A stretch of 16,485 bases of DNA from Gammaproteobacteria bacterium (GCA_027858635.1 JAQICG010000075.1:1-16485), one strand, 5' to 3'; shown: positions 1 through 6,143, numbered from the stretch's first letter. Program-made: numbers and translations. The notes: generated from the letters alone by a model not told the origin.

Positions 1-392
1 CCTTCTTCACCATGGCATTGCGCGCAGTGCTGTGCAAACAGCACCTTGCCATGTTGTTTGTCACCTTTCACCGGGGTTGGATCATATTCGACGGCGGGCG
101 CGTCGGTCCAGCTACGCATATGAACGGTTATCATTTTAACCTGCGCATCACTCAGGCTGGCGAAGGCGGGCATGATCCGACCCGGTCGACCGTGGCGCAT
201 GGTTTTTTTCAGGTATTCATCGGAGACGCTATTGATAAACGAGGGCAACGATAAGGGCACGCCCACGCCGCCTTGGCCTCGTGTACCGTGACACGCGGAA
301 CAGTGTTTGCTGAAAAGTGACTTGCCGTCCGGTGCGGCCACTGCCACACCGGACATTATCAGGAGAAAAACAAGAGTAGTGATTTTAGTCAT
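1..392 (-). CDS. Secreted c-type cytochrome with two heme sites (5' part, cut by window edge)
   Basis: Reading leftward from an ATG at 392, 130 codons are visible before the window ends, so the C-terminus is missing. A GGAGGT ribosome binding site (397-402) fixes the start. Residues 1-20 form a signal peptide (hydrophobic core LVFLLIM, ending VAVAA), so the mature protein is periplasmic or membrane-attached. Two heme c attachment motifs are seen: CSACH at residues 31-35 and CAQCH at 123-127. MPAF at 74-77 is the likely distal Met ligand of heme 1. The layout is two tandem cytochrome c domains of roughly 90 residues, an electron carrier. The exact partner (oxidase, reductase or sulfur enzyme) cannot be told from the visible part. 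The upstream gap holds a perfect FNR/Anr box, so expression is probably raised when oxygen is low. The hinT-like gene lies upstream on the same strand, but the cytochrome gene seems to have its own promoter. Confidence 0.9.
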   Translation of the reverse strand, partial: MTKITTLVFLLIMSGVAVAAPDGKSLFSKHCSACHGTRGQGGVGVPLSLPSFINSVSDEYLKKTMRHGRPGRIMPAFASLSDAQVKMITVHMRSWTDAPAVEYDPTPVKGDKQHGKVLFAQHCAQCHGEE

Positions 393-444
393 TAGTACCT
401 CCGCGCATATTAGCCAATGCTAATATTTTTTAACCGTGAGTGCC

Positions 445-458
445 TTGATTGAAATCAA
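445..458 (-). promoter_or_regulatory. FNR/Anr-type binding site upstream of the cytochrome c gene
   Basis: TTGATTGAAATCAA is an exact match to the FNR/Anr consensus TTGAT-N4-ATCAA. Its centre lies between 451 and 452. A -10-like hexamer TAGCAT (minus strand, 422-417) would place the start of transcription at 410, which puts the box centre at exactly -41.5, the class II activator position, and leaves an 18-nt leader containing the GGAGGT site. The site and spacing are seen in the sequence; activation under low oxygen is inferred. Confidence 0.7.
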
Positions 459-480
459 ACATCAGTGCCTGGCAGGCTGC

Positions 481-825
481 TTAACCCGGCGGCCAGTTCA
501 TTACGCGACCACCCAGAACATGAAGATGAACATGAAAAACCGTCTGTCCGGCACCTTCGTTGCAGTTCAAAATTAGACGATAACCGTCTTCTGCAATACC
601 GTCCTGCGCCGCTACCGCTTTCCCCGCCAGCAACATTTCACCCACGACATTTTTGTCCTCGGCAGTCAGATCATTCACCGTTGAAATATGCTTGCGTGGA
701 ATCACCAGCACATGCGTTGGAGCCTGCGGATTCTGATCTCTAAAGGCGATAACATCATCATTTTCATAAATGATGTCACTGGGAATATCACCCTTAACCA
801 ATCTACAGAATAAACATTCGCTCAT
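481..825 (-). CDS. hinT: HIT family purine nucleoside phosphoramidase (HinT-like)
   Basis: A 114-residue protein, the usual length for bacterial HinT. The histidine triad HVHLH is at residues 98-102, and His100 is the expected catalytic nucleophile. The early motif SECLFCR with Cys4 and Cys7, together with His46 (PRKHIS), resembles the metal-binding residues of many Hint-branch proteins. The C-terminal end GGRVMNWPPG is typical of the family. Known HinT enzymes hydrolyse adenosine phosphoramidates such as AMP-lysine in the cytoplasm. GGAGGTGG before the ATG is a strong ribosome binding site. The gene lies 73 bp downstream of recR on the same strand and may be the last gene of the dnaX-ybaB-recR unit. 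No terminator is obvious after it; the FNR box of the next gene starts 23 bp further on. Confidence 0.93.
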   Translation of the reverse strand: MSECLFCRLVKGDIPSDIIYENDDVIAFRDQNPQAPTHVLVIPRKHISTVNDLTAEDKNVVGEMLLAGKAVAAQDGIAEDGYRLILNCNEGAGQTVFHVHLHVLGGRVMNWPPG

Positions 826-898
826 GATCCACCTCCAAATAGTTATTCAAATTTGCTTTTGGAATCCCTGCCCAATAAAGCCAACACAGTTATCGCTG

Positions 899-1495
899 TT
901 ATCGCTGTATTTTTTGACGACCTGAAAAAGCGTGCGCCAGCGTGCCCGCATCAATATACTCCAGTTCACCGCCCAATGGCACACCGTGCGCGATGCGCGT
1001 TGCCTCAACGCCATGATCAGCGGCCATCTCAGAGATGTAATGCGCCGTAGTCTCGCCTTCGACCGTGGGGTTGGTCGCCAGAATTAATTCCTGAACTTCG
1101 TCAGTAACCAGTCGCCGCTCCAGCAGATCCAGCCCCAGCTCCAATGGCCCAATTCCATCCAGTGGCGACAGATGCCCCATCAGCACAAAATATTTACCCC
1201 GAAATTCGGATAGCTGTTCGATTACCATGACATCGACCGGTGATTCCACCACACACAACTTGGTGCCATCTCTCGAGCTATTGCTGCAGATGTCACATAA
1301 ATCGGTTTCACTCAGGGTGCGACAGGACTGACAATGACCGATGTTGGCGACTGCGTCATCGATGGCGCGGGCGAGATGCGTCGCCCCGTCACGGTCACGC
1401 TCCAGCAAATGAAAAGCCATGCGCTGGGCTGACTTGGGGCCGACACCGGGCAGGCATTTGAGCGCATCAATGAGCTGCAGCAATAAAGGCGACAT
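899..1495 (-). CDS. recR: Recombination mediator protein RecR
   Basis: 198 residues, the normal length of RecR. The N-terminal helix-hairpin-helix includes LPGVGPKSAQR (residues 15-25). A four-cysteine zinc finger follows (Cys55, Cys58, Cys67, Cys70), then a Toprim domain (about 80-175) starting CVVESPVDVM and containing the ATNPTVEGE stretch. RecR works with RecF and RecO to load RecA on SSB-coated single-stranded DNA at gaps. RecO is encoded in the same window but in a separate operon. The ATG at 1495 is the earliest possible start, because a TAG lies in frame three codons before it. There is no clear Shine-Dalgarno sequence, and ybaB ends 22 nt upstream, so translation may be coupled. The dnaX-ybaB-recR order is widely conserved. 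Confidence 0.97.
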   Translation of the reverse strand: MSPLLLQLIDALKCLPGVGPKSAQRMAFHLLERDRDGATHLARAIDDAVANIGHCQSCRTLSETDLCDICSNSSRDGTKLCVVESPVDVMVIEQLSEFRGKYFVLMGHLSPLDGIGPLELGLDLLERRLVTDEVQELILATNPTVEGETTAHYISEMAADHGVEATRIAHGVPLGGELEYIDAGTLAHAFSGRQKIQR

Positions 1496-1517
1496 AACTA
1501 AACGCTAAAATCAGCAA

Positions 1518-1841
1518 TTAAAATGGCAGTTTCATGCCATCGGGGAGGTTCATCCCCGCGGTCACGCTCGACATTCTTTCTGCTGATTGCTGCTCGATTT
1601 TTCTCACCGCATCGTTCACCGCTGCAGCCAGCAAATCTTCCAGCATCTCTTTATCGTCAGACATCAGACTGTCGTCGATCTCGACTTTGCGCAGTTCATG
1701 GCGACCATTCATCACCACTTTGACCATGCCGCCACCAGCCTGTCCTTCCGCCTCCATGTTGGCCACCTCTTCCTGCGCTTTCTGCATTTCTTCCTGCATT
1801 TTCTGCGCCTGACGCATCATGTTTCCCATTCCACCTTTCAT
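1518..1841 (-). CDS. ybaB: YbaB/EbfC family nucleoid-associated protein
   Basis: 107 residues, the usual size. The N-terminal third is a Gln/Glu-rich amphipathic helix (QAQKMQEEMQKAQEEVANME), followed by the glycine segment GQAGGGMVKVVMNG and a C-terminal helix, the standard YbaB fold. These proteins are small dimers that bind DNA with little sequence preference and help organise the nucleoid. The conserved place between dnaX and recR suggests a link to replication or repair that is not well defined. AGAGGTAG precedes the ATG. It lies 73 bp after dnaX and 22 bp before recR and is probably co-transcribed with both. Confidence 0.96.
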   Translation of the reverse strand: MKGGMGNMMRQAQKMQEEMQKAQEEVANMEAEGQAGGGMVKVVMNGRHELRKVEIDDSLMSDDKEMLEDLLAAAVNDAVRKIEQQSAERMSSVTAGMNLPDGMKLPF

Positions 1842-1914
1842 TGAGCTACCTCTTTCAATTCGATTTAATCTTAAATATATAACTGCATTAAATGCTGATC
1901 TTTAACCGGTCTTT

Positions 1915-3609
1915 TCAGCTGACCGGCTTCACCGAACCTGGCACAATCTCGGCATTAAAATTTTCTTTCAGCGCCTGAACAAAACCGTCTTCTTCGACCG
2001 AGCTTTCCGCCCGGCGTTGTCGCTCGTTAGTTTCGCGCGCCTGTGATTGCGCCGGGGTTTCAATCCGGCCATCTACGGGCTCGGCGACGGCTGTCGCCGC
2101 TTTGGCAACGACTATTTCCAGCCGTAAATCCCGGTCAAAATATTCGCACAGAGCTTGTTGCAGTCGCTTTTCGGATTTGACATTACACAGCTGCTTATGG
2201 CCTTCACCGACAGAGAGCTGGATTATCTGATCCGTGATTTCACAAAGCACACAGTTAGCGGCCAGCTGCTTGACCATGCCGCTAATCGGCAAGCCTTGCA
2301 GAATTTCCCGCCAGTCACGGCTATCCCGATTGACTGCTGCCGGTCGAGCGGCAGCGGGTGGTGCGGGTGCAGCGGCTAGCGGCGGTGACGGCTCGGCCAC
2401 CCTTGGTGGCGGCGATGCTGACGGAGAGGCATTGGACAGGGGCGCGGAAGCAGGCTGTGTCGTCCCCGTCTGCGCTGCCTGCGCCGAAGTTGGAGAGGCA
2501 GCAGCCACCGCTGTTTTCCCTGCTGTCACCGGGCGAAATGACAACATGCGCAGCAGTACCATTTCCAGGCCCGTGCGCAAATCCGGGGCCAGTGACAGAT
2601 CACGCCGACCGATTAAAGCGATCTGATAAAACAGCTGCAAATCTTCCGAGCTCAACTGTCCGGACAGGGCCAGCACCGCTTCGCGCTCACTGACATAATC
2701 ATCCAGCGCTTCCGGCACCTTTTTCGCCAGTGCCATGTGGTGAAACAGGCTCAGCAGCTCGACCAGCACGTTTTCATAATCGGGCGTCAGCGCCGCCAGC
2801 ACCTCCACCGCGGCCAGCGTGGCGGCGGCATCGCGATCAATCAGCGCGCGGAGAATATTCAGTACCTTGTCGCGGGAAATGGTGCCCAGCATTTCCCGGA
2901 TTTCATTTTCACGGATGCCGCCGCCACCAAACGCCAGCGCCTGATCCATCAAACTGAGGGCATCGCGCATACTGCCGTCGGCGGCCTCGGCCAGCATTTG
3001 CAGGCTGATCAGATCATGCTCAACGCCGTCGGTTTCAAGAATACTCTGCAAGTACGAAATAATCAGACCTACAGGCAGACGTTTCAGATTGAACTGCAAG
3101 CAGCGCGAAAGGATGGTGACCGGCAGTTTCTGCGGATCGGTGGTGGCCAGTAGAAATTTGACGTGCGGGGGCGGCTCTTCCAGGGTTTTGAGCAGGGCGT
3201 TGAAACTGCTCTTGGAGAACATGTGCACCTCATCGATAAGGTACACTTTATAACGACCGCGCGTAGGCGCGTACTGGACGTTCTCCAGCAACTCACGAGT
3301 ATCATCGACGCCAGTGCGAGAGGCGGCGTCGACTTCGATCAGATCGACGAAACGCCCTTCAGTAATTTCACGGCAGGCCCCACAGACACCGCAGGGTTTT
3401 GAAGTAACGCCGGTTTCACAGTTCAGTGCCTTGGCGAAAATGCGGGCAATGGTGGTTTTACCCACGCCGCGGGTGCCGGTAAAGAGGTAGGCATGATGCA
3501 GGCGGCCTTCATCCAGGGCGTTTACTAACGCGCGCTGGACGTGCTCCTGACCCACCAGTGTTTCAAAGTTAGCGGGGCGCCACTTGCGAGCAAGAACCTG
3601 ATAACTCAT
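1915..3609 (-). CDS. dnaX: DNA polymerase III clamp loader subunit tau (DnaX)
   Basis: 564 residues. The AAA+ ATPase part shows Walker A GTRGVGKT (residues 45-52), zinc-binding cysteines 64, 73, 76 and 79, Walker B LIDEVHMF (124-131), sensor 1 LLATTDPQK and the SRC arginine-finger motif (168-170). After about residue 365 comes an Ala/Pro-rich linker (SAPLSNASPSASPPP and similar), then a C-terminal tau region that should contact DnaB and the polymerase alpha subunit. The protein drives loading of the sliding clamp and ties together the replisome. GAGG 8 nt before the ATG supports the start. The A-AAA-AAG slippery heptamer that makes the short gamma form in E. coli is not seen at the expected place, so tau may be the only product. 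It is the first protein gene after ffs. Confidence 0.97.
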   Translation of the reverse strand: MSYQVLARKWRPANFETLVGQEHVQRALVNALDEGRLHHAYLFTGTRGVGKTTIARIFAKALNCETGVTSKPCGVCGACREITEGRFVDLIEVDAASRTGVDDTRELLENVQYAPTRGRYKVYLIDEVHMFSKSSFNALLKTLEEPPPHVKFLLATTDPQKLPVTILSRCLQFNLKRLPVGLIISYLQSILETDGVEHDLISLQMLAEAADGSMRDALSLMDQALAFGGGGIRENEIREMLGTISRDKVLNILRALIDRDAAATLAAVEVLAALTPDYENVLVELLSLFHHMALAKKVPEALDDYVSEREAVLALSGQLSSEDLQLFYQIALIGRRDLSLAPDLRTGLEMVLLRMLSFRPVTAGKTAVAAASPTSAQAAQTGTTQPASAPLSNASPSASPPPRVAEPSPPLAAAPAPPAAARPAAVNRDSRDWREILQGLPISGMVKQLAANCVLCEITDQIIQLSVGEGHKQLCNVKSEKRLQQALCEYFDRDLRLEIVVAKAATAVAEPVDGRIETPAQSQARETNERQRRAESSVEEDGFVQALKENFNAEIVPGSVKPVS

Positions 3610-3766
3610 TGTTTTCGCCTCGAGTCATGCATTTTTTGCCTACCTGATATCTGAATCACACTGTACGTCGCTCAGTGCACATCAAAAAACCGCCTTTGAA
3701 ATGCACTTGGGAGGTTGTCGGATTCAGGATGAATTGGCTGCGGAAGCGGGAGAGCGGCCCAACCCT

Positions 3767-3811
3767 CCCGATTTTTCGTTGCGTAGAATAACTATGCGCC
3801 TCAAAATCGGG
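3767..3811. repeat. Long composite inverted repeat between ffs and dnaX
   Basis: The outer arms CCCGATTTT (3767-3775) and AAAATCGGG (3803-3811) are perfectly complementary. Inside them GCGTAG (3781-3786) and CTATGC (3792-3797) form a second stem around an AATAA loop. The inner stem has one G-U pair when read as plus-strand RNA and one A-C mismatch as minus-strand RNA. No T-run follows on either side, so it does not look like an ordinary terminator. Roles considered are a processing or attenuation hairpin in the dnaX leader, a protein-binding palindrome, or a dispersed REP-like repeat. Confidence 0.6.
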
Positions 3812-3886
3812 AATAGTGTGCTCACTCTCACTCTCCCACTCCCTCGCTTCAATCCCCCTAAACCCGACAGCCTCCTGGGAAAATTA

Positions 3887-4000
3887 GGTGGCAACCTGCC
3901 CCAGCCGCACCTCGCACCCGATGGCATTGCTACCGTTGCTTCCTTCCGGACCTGGCGGAGTTCGCAATTAATCGTCACGAGGGGACCAAGACAGGTCACC
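3887..4000 (-). ncRNA. ffs: 4.5S signal recognition particle RNA
   Basis: The minus strand contains GGTCCGGAAGGAAGCA (3952-3937), the nearly invariant loop region that binds Ffh. The ends pair: GGTG-ACCTG and CCCC at the 5' side match GGGG-CAGGT and CCACC at the 3' side, giving the expected long hairpin. The resulting 114 nt equals the length of the E. coli 4.5S RNA. With Ffh it targets membrane and secreted proteins to FtsY and the Sec translocon. TAATTTT follows the 3' end, which could end transcription directly after the hairpin. The ends are judged from base pairing and could be off by a few bases. Confidence 0.95.
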
Positions 4001-4011
4001 ATAGGCGTGCA

Positions 4012-4040
4012 ATTATATATGGATTTTATCCGGTTGTAGA
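4012..4040 (-). promoter_or_regulatory. Probable ffs promoter
   Basis: A perfect -10 hexamer TATAAT lies on the minus strand at 4017-4012, with TCTACA (4040-4035, four of six bases of TTGACA) 17 bp upstream. Transcription would start near 4005, a few bases before the mature 4.5S RNA end at about 4000, which fits a short leader removed by RNase P. Confidence 0.6.
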
Positions 4041-4061
4041 GTTAAAGAGCATTTAAATGGT

Positions 4062-4067
4062 TATAAT
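4062..4067 (+). promoter_or_regulatory. Probable hemC -10 element
   Basis: TATAAT on the plus strand, 43 bp before the hemC ATG. No good -35 hexamer is found at 16-18 bp, so the promoter may rely on an activator or be weak. It is back-to-back with the ffs promoter, and the two -35 regions overlap at about 4035-4045. Confidence 0.4.
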
Positions 4068-4109
4068 GCGTAAATTCATTAACCCATTACTAACCCAAAC
4101 ACGTTTCCA

Positions 4110-5033
4110 ATGACACAGATACTACGCATAGCTACACGCAAAAGCCCCCTCGCGCTCTGGCAGGCCGAGAACGTCAAACAGCGCCTGCAAGCAATTCATC
4201 CCGACTTGGACGTCGAACTGGTGACCATGAAGACCCAGGGTGACAAAATTCTGGATACCCCACTGGCAAAAATCGGCGGCAAAGGTCTGTTCGTGAAGGA
4301 GCTCGAACAGGGCATACTGGAAGGCCGCGCCGACATCGCCGTGCATTCCATGAAAGATGTGCCCATGGAGTTCCCCGAAGGCCTGTACCTCTCCACCATT
4401 CTGCAGCGCGAAGAGCCCCGGGATGCTTTTGTCTCCAACCACCATGCAAGCGCGGAAGCGCTGCCACAGGGCGCGATTGTCGGCACCTGTAGCCTGCGCC
4501 GACGTTGCCAGCTACTGCAAAAACGTCCTGATCTGGTTATTAAGGATCTGCGCGGCAATGTAAATACCCGCCTGGCCAAGCTCGACAATGGCGATTTTGA
4601 CGCTATTGTTCTGGCCAGCGCAGGGCTGATTCGCCTGAAGATGGAAGATCGCATCCGCCAGAGAATCGCCCCTGAGTTCATGCTGCCTGCTGTTGGACAG
4701 GGTGCGGTGGGCATTGAAATTCGAGTCGGCGACGCGGATACGCTGGCGCTGCTCTCGATACTCGATGACACCGATACCATCGACTGTATTCTCGCCGAGC
4801 GCGCCTTTAATTACCGTTTGCACGGCGGCTGTCAGGTACCTATCGCCGGCTATGCGACGCTGGATGGCGATACTATCAACATGCGCGGACTGGTCGGCGA
4901 AGTCGATGGTAGCCGTATCATTGAGAGCACTGCCAGCGGCCCGCGTGGCGATGCTGAAAAAATCGGCACTGCTCTTGCCAACGACCTGTTAGCACAGGGC
5001 GCAAAAACTATTCTGGATAAACTCTACGAATAA
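4110..5033 (+). CDS. hemC: Porphobilinogen deaminase (hydroxymethylbilane synthase)
   Basis: 307 residues, close to the family length. It joins four porphobilinogens into hydroxymethylbilane in the heme and siroheme pathway, in the cytoplasm. Key residues are present: the substrate-side loop HSMKDVP with catalytic Asp83, the arginine-rich CSLRRRCQL and LRGNVNTRL segments, and Cys241 in LHGGCQVPIAG, which carries the dipyrromethane cofactor. The ATG at 4110 gives the standard N-terminus (ILRIATRKSPLALWQA), but no Shine-Dalgarno sequence is visible before it. In many gammaproteobacteria hemD follows directly; here hemC stands alone, followed by an AT-rich hairpin and a tRNA region. Confidence 0.97.
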   Translation: MTQILRIATRKSPLALWQAENVKQRLQAIHPDLDVELVTMKTQGDKILDTPLAKIGGKGLFVKELEQGILEGRADIAVHSMKDVPMEFPEGLYLSTILQREEPRDAFVSNHHASAEALPQGAIVGTCSLRRRCQLLQKRPDLVIKDLRGNVNTRLAKLDNGDFDAIVLASAGLIRLKMEDRIRQRIAPEFMLPAVGQGAVGIEIRVGDADTLALLSILDDTDTIDCILAERAFNYRLHGGCQVPIAGYATLDGDTINMRGLVGEVDGSRIIESTASGPRGDAEKIGTALANDLLAQGAKTILDKLYE

Positions 5034-5056
5034 GCTTTATAGATTGCATATAAAGC
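5034..5056 (+). repeat. AT-rich hairpin directly after the hemC stop
   Basis: GCTTTATA (5034-5041) and TATAAAGC (5049-5056) are perfect inverted repeats with a 7-nt loop, beginning at the base after the stop codon. No T-run follows, so it may stabilise the 3' end of the mRNA rather than terminate transcription. Confidence 0.45.
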
Positions 5057-5130
5057 ATAACTCAAGTATTCTTGCGCCCCAGATTTAGCGGCTATGGCAA
5101 GTACTGGTGCATAGCGGAAAACTGAAGAAC

Positions 5131-5152
5131 TGAGAGGTGTCCTAGTGGTTGA
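5131..5152 (+). pseudogene. Fragment of a tRNA-Ser 5' end
   Basis: These 22 bases match the first 22 bases of the intact tRNA-Ser(GGA) at 5303-5324 with only two differences (at 5131 and 5143). They cover the 5' acceptor strand and most of the D arm. After 5152 the sequence no longer resembles a tRNA. The 20 or so bases upstream also loosely resemble those before the intact gene. It is best explained as a remnant of a duplicated tRNA gene, broken in the D loop. Confidence 0.6.
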
Positions 5153-5262
5153 CTGATTTGCCGGGAGCAAATCAGGACAGCGACGCAGGCGCTGCTCCGT
5201 AGGAGTACAGAGCAGGGATGCTCTGTATCAACGAGCACGCTGCGTGCTCCTGACTCTGTCAG
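5153..5262. repeat. Cluster of six adjacent hairpins (palindromic element)
   Basis: Six inverted repeats follow each other with almost no spacing. The arms are 5153-5161/5167-5175 (CTGATTTGC, 9 bp), 5178-5182/5190-5194 (CAGCG), 5195-5198/5202-5205 (CTCC), 5206-5214/5219-5227 (TACAGAGCA, 9 bp, GGGA loop), 5233-5240/5242-5249 (GAGCACGC, 8 bp around one base) and 5250-5254/5258-5262 (CTGAC). The left edge meets the tRNA-Ser fragment and the right edge ends 4 bp before a TTGACA hexamer upstream of the intact tRNA-Ser. No reading frame of note lies in it. It may be a non-autonomous palindromic mobile element, a REP-like cluster or a structured RNA. Confidence 0.6.
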
Positions 5263-5266
5263 CACA

Positions 5267-5272
5267 TTGACA
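5267..5272 (+). promoter_or_regulatory. Candidate -35 element for tRNA-Ser(GGA)
   Basis: A perfect TTGACA lies 30 bp before the tRNA. The matching -10 is poor: GATGAT at 5292-5297 has a 19-bp spacer, and 17-bp spacing gives no good hexamer. The assignment is tentative. Confidence 0.35.
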
Positions 5273-5302
5273 TCTTCAAAGCAGATAAAACGATGATTTA
5301 CT

Positions 5303-5392
5303 GGAGAGGTGTCCGAGTGGTTGAAGGAGCGCGCCTGGAAAGCGTGTATACGGTCAAACGTATCGAGGGTTCGAATCCCTCTCTCTCCGCCA
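5303..5392 (+). tRNA. tRNA-Ser (anticodon GGA)
   Basis: A 90-nt gene including an encoded CCA end. The acceptor stem GGAGAGG pairs with TCTCTCC (one G-U), discriminator G73 is typical of serine tRNA, and there is a long variable arm (class II tRNA). The T loop is GGTTCGAATCC. The anticodon GGA at 5337-5339 reads UCC and UCU codons. It is very similar to E. coli tRNA-Ser(GGA). A rho-independent terminator follows at once. Confidence 0.96.
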
Positions 5393-5397
5393 AACTT

Positions 5398-5424
5398 AAA
5401 AGGTCCCTTTTATGGGACTTTTTT
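5398..5424 (+). terminator. Rho-independent terminator of tRNA-Ser(GGA)
   Basis: AAAAG-GTCCC pairs with GGGAC-TTTTT across a 6-nt loop, ending in a run of six T. It starts five bases after the tRNA CCA end. Confidence 0.85.
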
Positions 5425-5470
5425 ATGTCCGTGACTAAAACCACTGAAATTATAATAACAAGGAATAACA

Positions 5471-6055
5471 ATGGGGCTGCGTAGTTTTATTCCATTTTGG
5501 ACATTTGCCGCTCTGGCCGCGCTCGGATCGCTCCATGCGATCGCCTCTGATTTCAGCTATCACCATGTTCAAATCAGCCAAAGCGTAACTACCGATAACA
5601 ATCTAAGTACGGCCATTGATCACTCTGTCACCGGTGTGGGCGGCTCGTATGAAATTAACGAGGACATGGCTATAACCGCCGGTTATTTTTCCGGGTATTA
5701 CCAGCCGCTGTCCATTGACAGCCGCGATCTGGAAGCGGGTATTACCCTGCATACGCCCATCAAAGCGCTTACCGACTTCATGCTCAACGCCTCCCTGCTC
5801 CAGTCCGAATTGCATACACCCTTTGGCAGCGCTGTTGACAGCGGCCATCGTCTCAAAGCAGGCATTCGTCACCGCATCAATTACAGGCTGGAATTTGAGG
5901 CCTGTTTCTCCCAGCTGAAGATTTTCAACGACACCGACAATCTGGCTGGCATCGGGCTACTTTTCGATATGTCATCCGATCTCTCGCTGGCTGCGGAATA
6001 CGGTCTGGGTGATAATATAGGCAGAATGTCGCTGGCTTTGAGACTGGGGTTTTAA
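5471..6055 (+). CDS. Small predicted outer-membrane beta-barrel protein, function unknown
   Basis: 194 residues. I do not recognise a named family. Residues 1-25 form a signal peptide (FAALAALGSL core, cleavage after AIA before SDF). The mature part alternates polar and hydrophobic residues in short stretches (for example DLEAGITLHTP, SLAAEYGLG, GRMSLALRLGF), and the last residue is Phe after alternating hydrophobic positions, the usual BAM-recognised end of an outer-membrane barrel. The mature size of about 169 residues suits an 8-strand barrel. Only one cysteine is seen (Cys139). AAGGA five to ten bases before the ATG supports the start. It lies between tRNA-Ser(GGA) and bioA; nothing in the context shows its job. 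The barrel prediction is inference from sequence pattern. Confidence 0.8.
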   Translation: MGLRSFIPFWTFAALAALGSLHAIASDFSYHHVQISQSVTTDNNLSTAIDHSVTGVGGSYEINEDMAITAGYFSGYYQPLSIDSRDLEAGITLHTPIKALTDFMLNASLLQSELHTPFGSAVDSGHRLKAGIRHRINYRLEFEACFSQLKIFNDTDNLAGIGLLFDMSSDLSLAAEYGLGDNIGRMSLALRLGF

Positions 6056-6075
6056 TCTCAGCCGTTATTCCTGCT

Positions 6076-6111
6076 ATTCTAAATATCATTCTAAATATCA
6101 TTCTAAATATC
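6076..6111 (+). repeat. Three perfect 12-bp tandem repeats upstream of bioA
   Basis: ATTCTAAATATC occurs three times head to tail (6076-6087, 6088-6099, 6100-6111) with no mismatch, 33 bp before the bioA start. This could be a slipped-strand expansion or a set of regulator sites. Confidence 0.8.
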
Positions 6112-6134
6112 ACCTTATAAAAACTTGTTTACAT
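6101..6134 (+). promoter_or_regulatory. Weak BirA-operator-like half-site pair before bioA
   Basis: TTCTAAATA (6101-6109) and TGTTTACAT (6126-6134) are separated by 16 bp. Compared with the BirA pattern TTGTAAACC-N14-16-GGTTTACAA, they match six and seven of nine bases. The left half lies in the third tandem repeat. Biotin-responsive control of bioA is plausible but unproven. Confidence 0.3.
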
Positions 6135-6143
6135 AATCACCGC

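Noticed and set aside
880..910. Direct repeat GTTATCGCT at the end of recR
   Set aside because: Two copies of a 9-mer spanning a stop codon are too short and isolated to mean much.
2716..2728. A-run GCG AAA AAG as a dnaX slippery site
   Set aside because: The heptamer is G-AAA-AAG, which does not allow both tRNAs to re-pair, and it lies too early, in the collar domain.
3701..4039. Open frames on both strands across the ffs region
   Set aside because: They run over the 4.5S RNA gene and the palindrome, have no ribosome site and no protein-like pattern; the RNA explains the sequence.
5131..5230. A second functional tRNA-Ser
   Set aside because: Only the 5' acceptor strand and D arm are present; there is no anticodon arm, T arm or CCA end in register.
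5293..5484. Short plus-strand frame covering tRNA-Ser(GGA) and its terminator
   Set aside because: It translates the tRNA and terminator; the real gene starts at 5471 in another frame with its own ribosome site.
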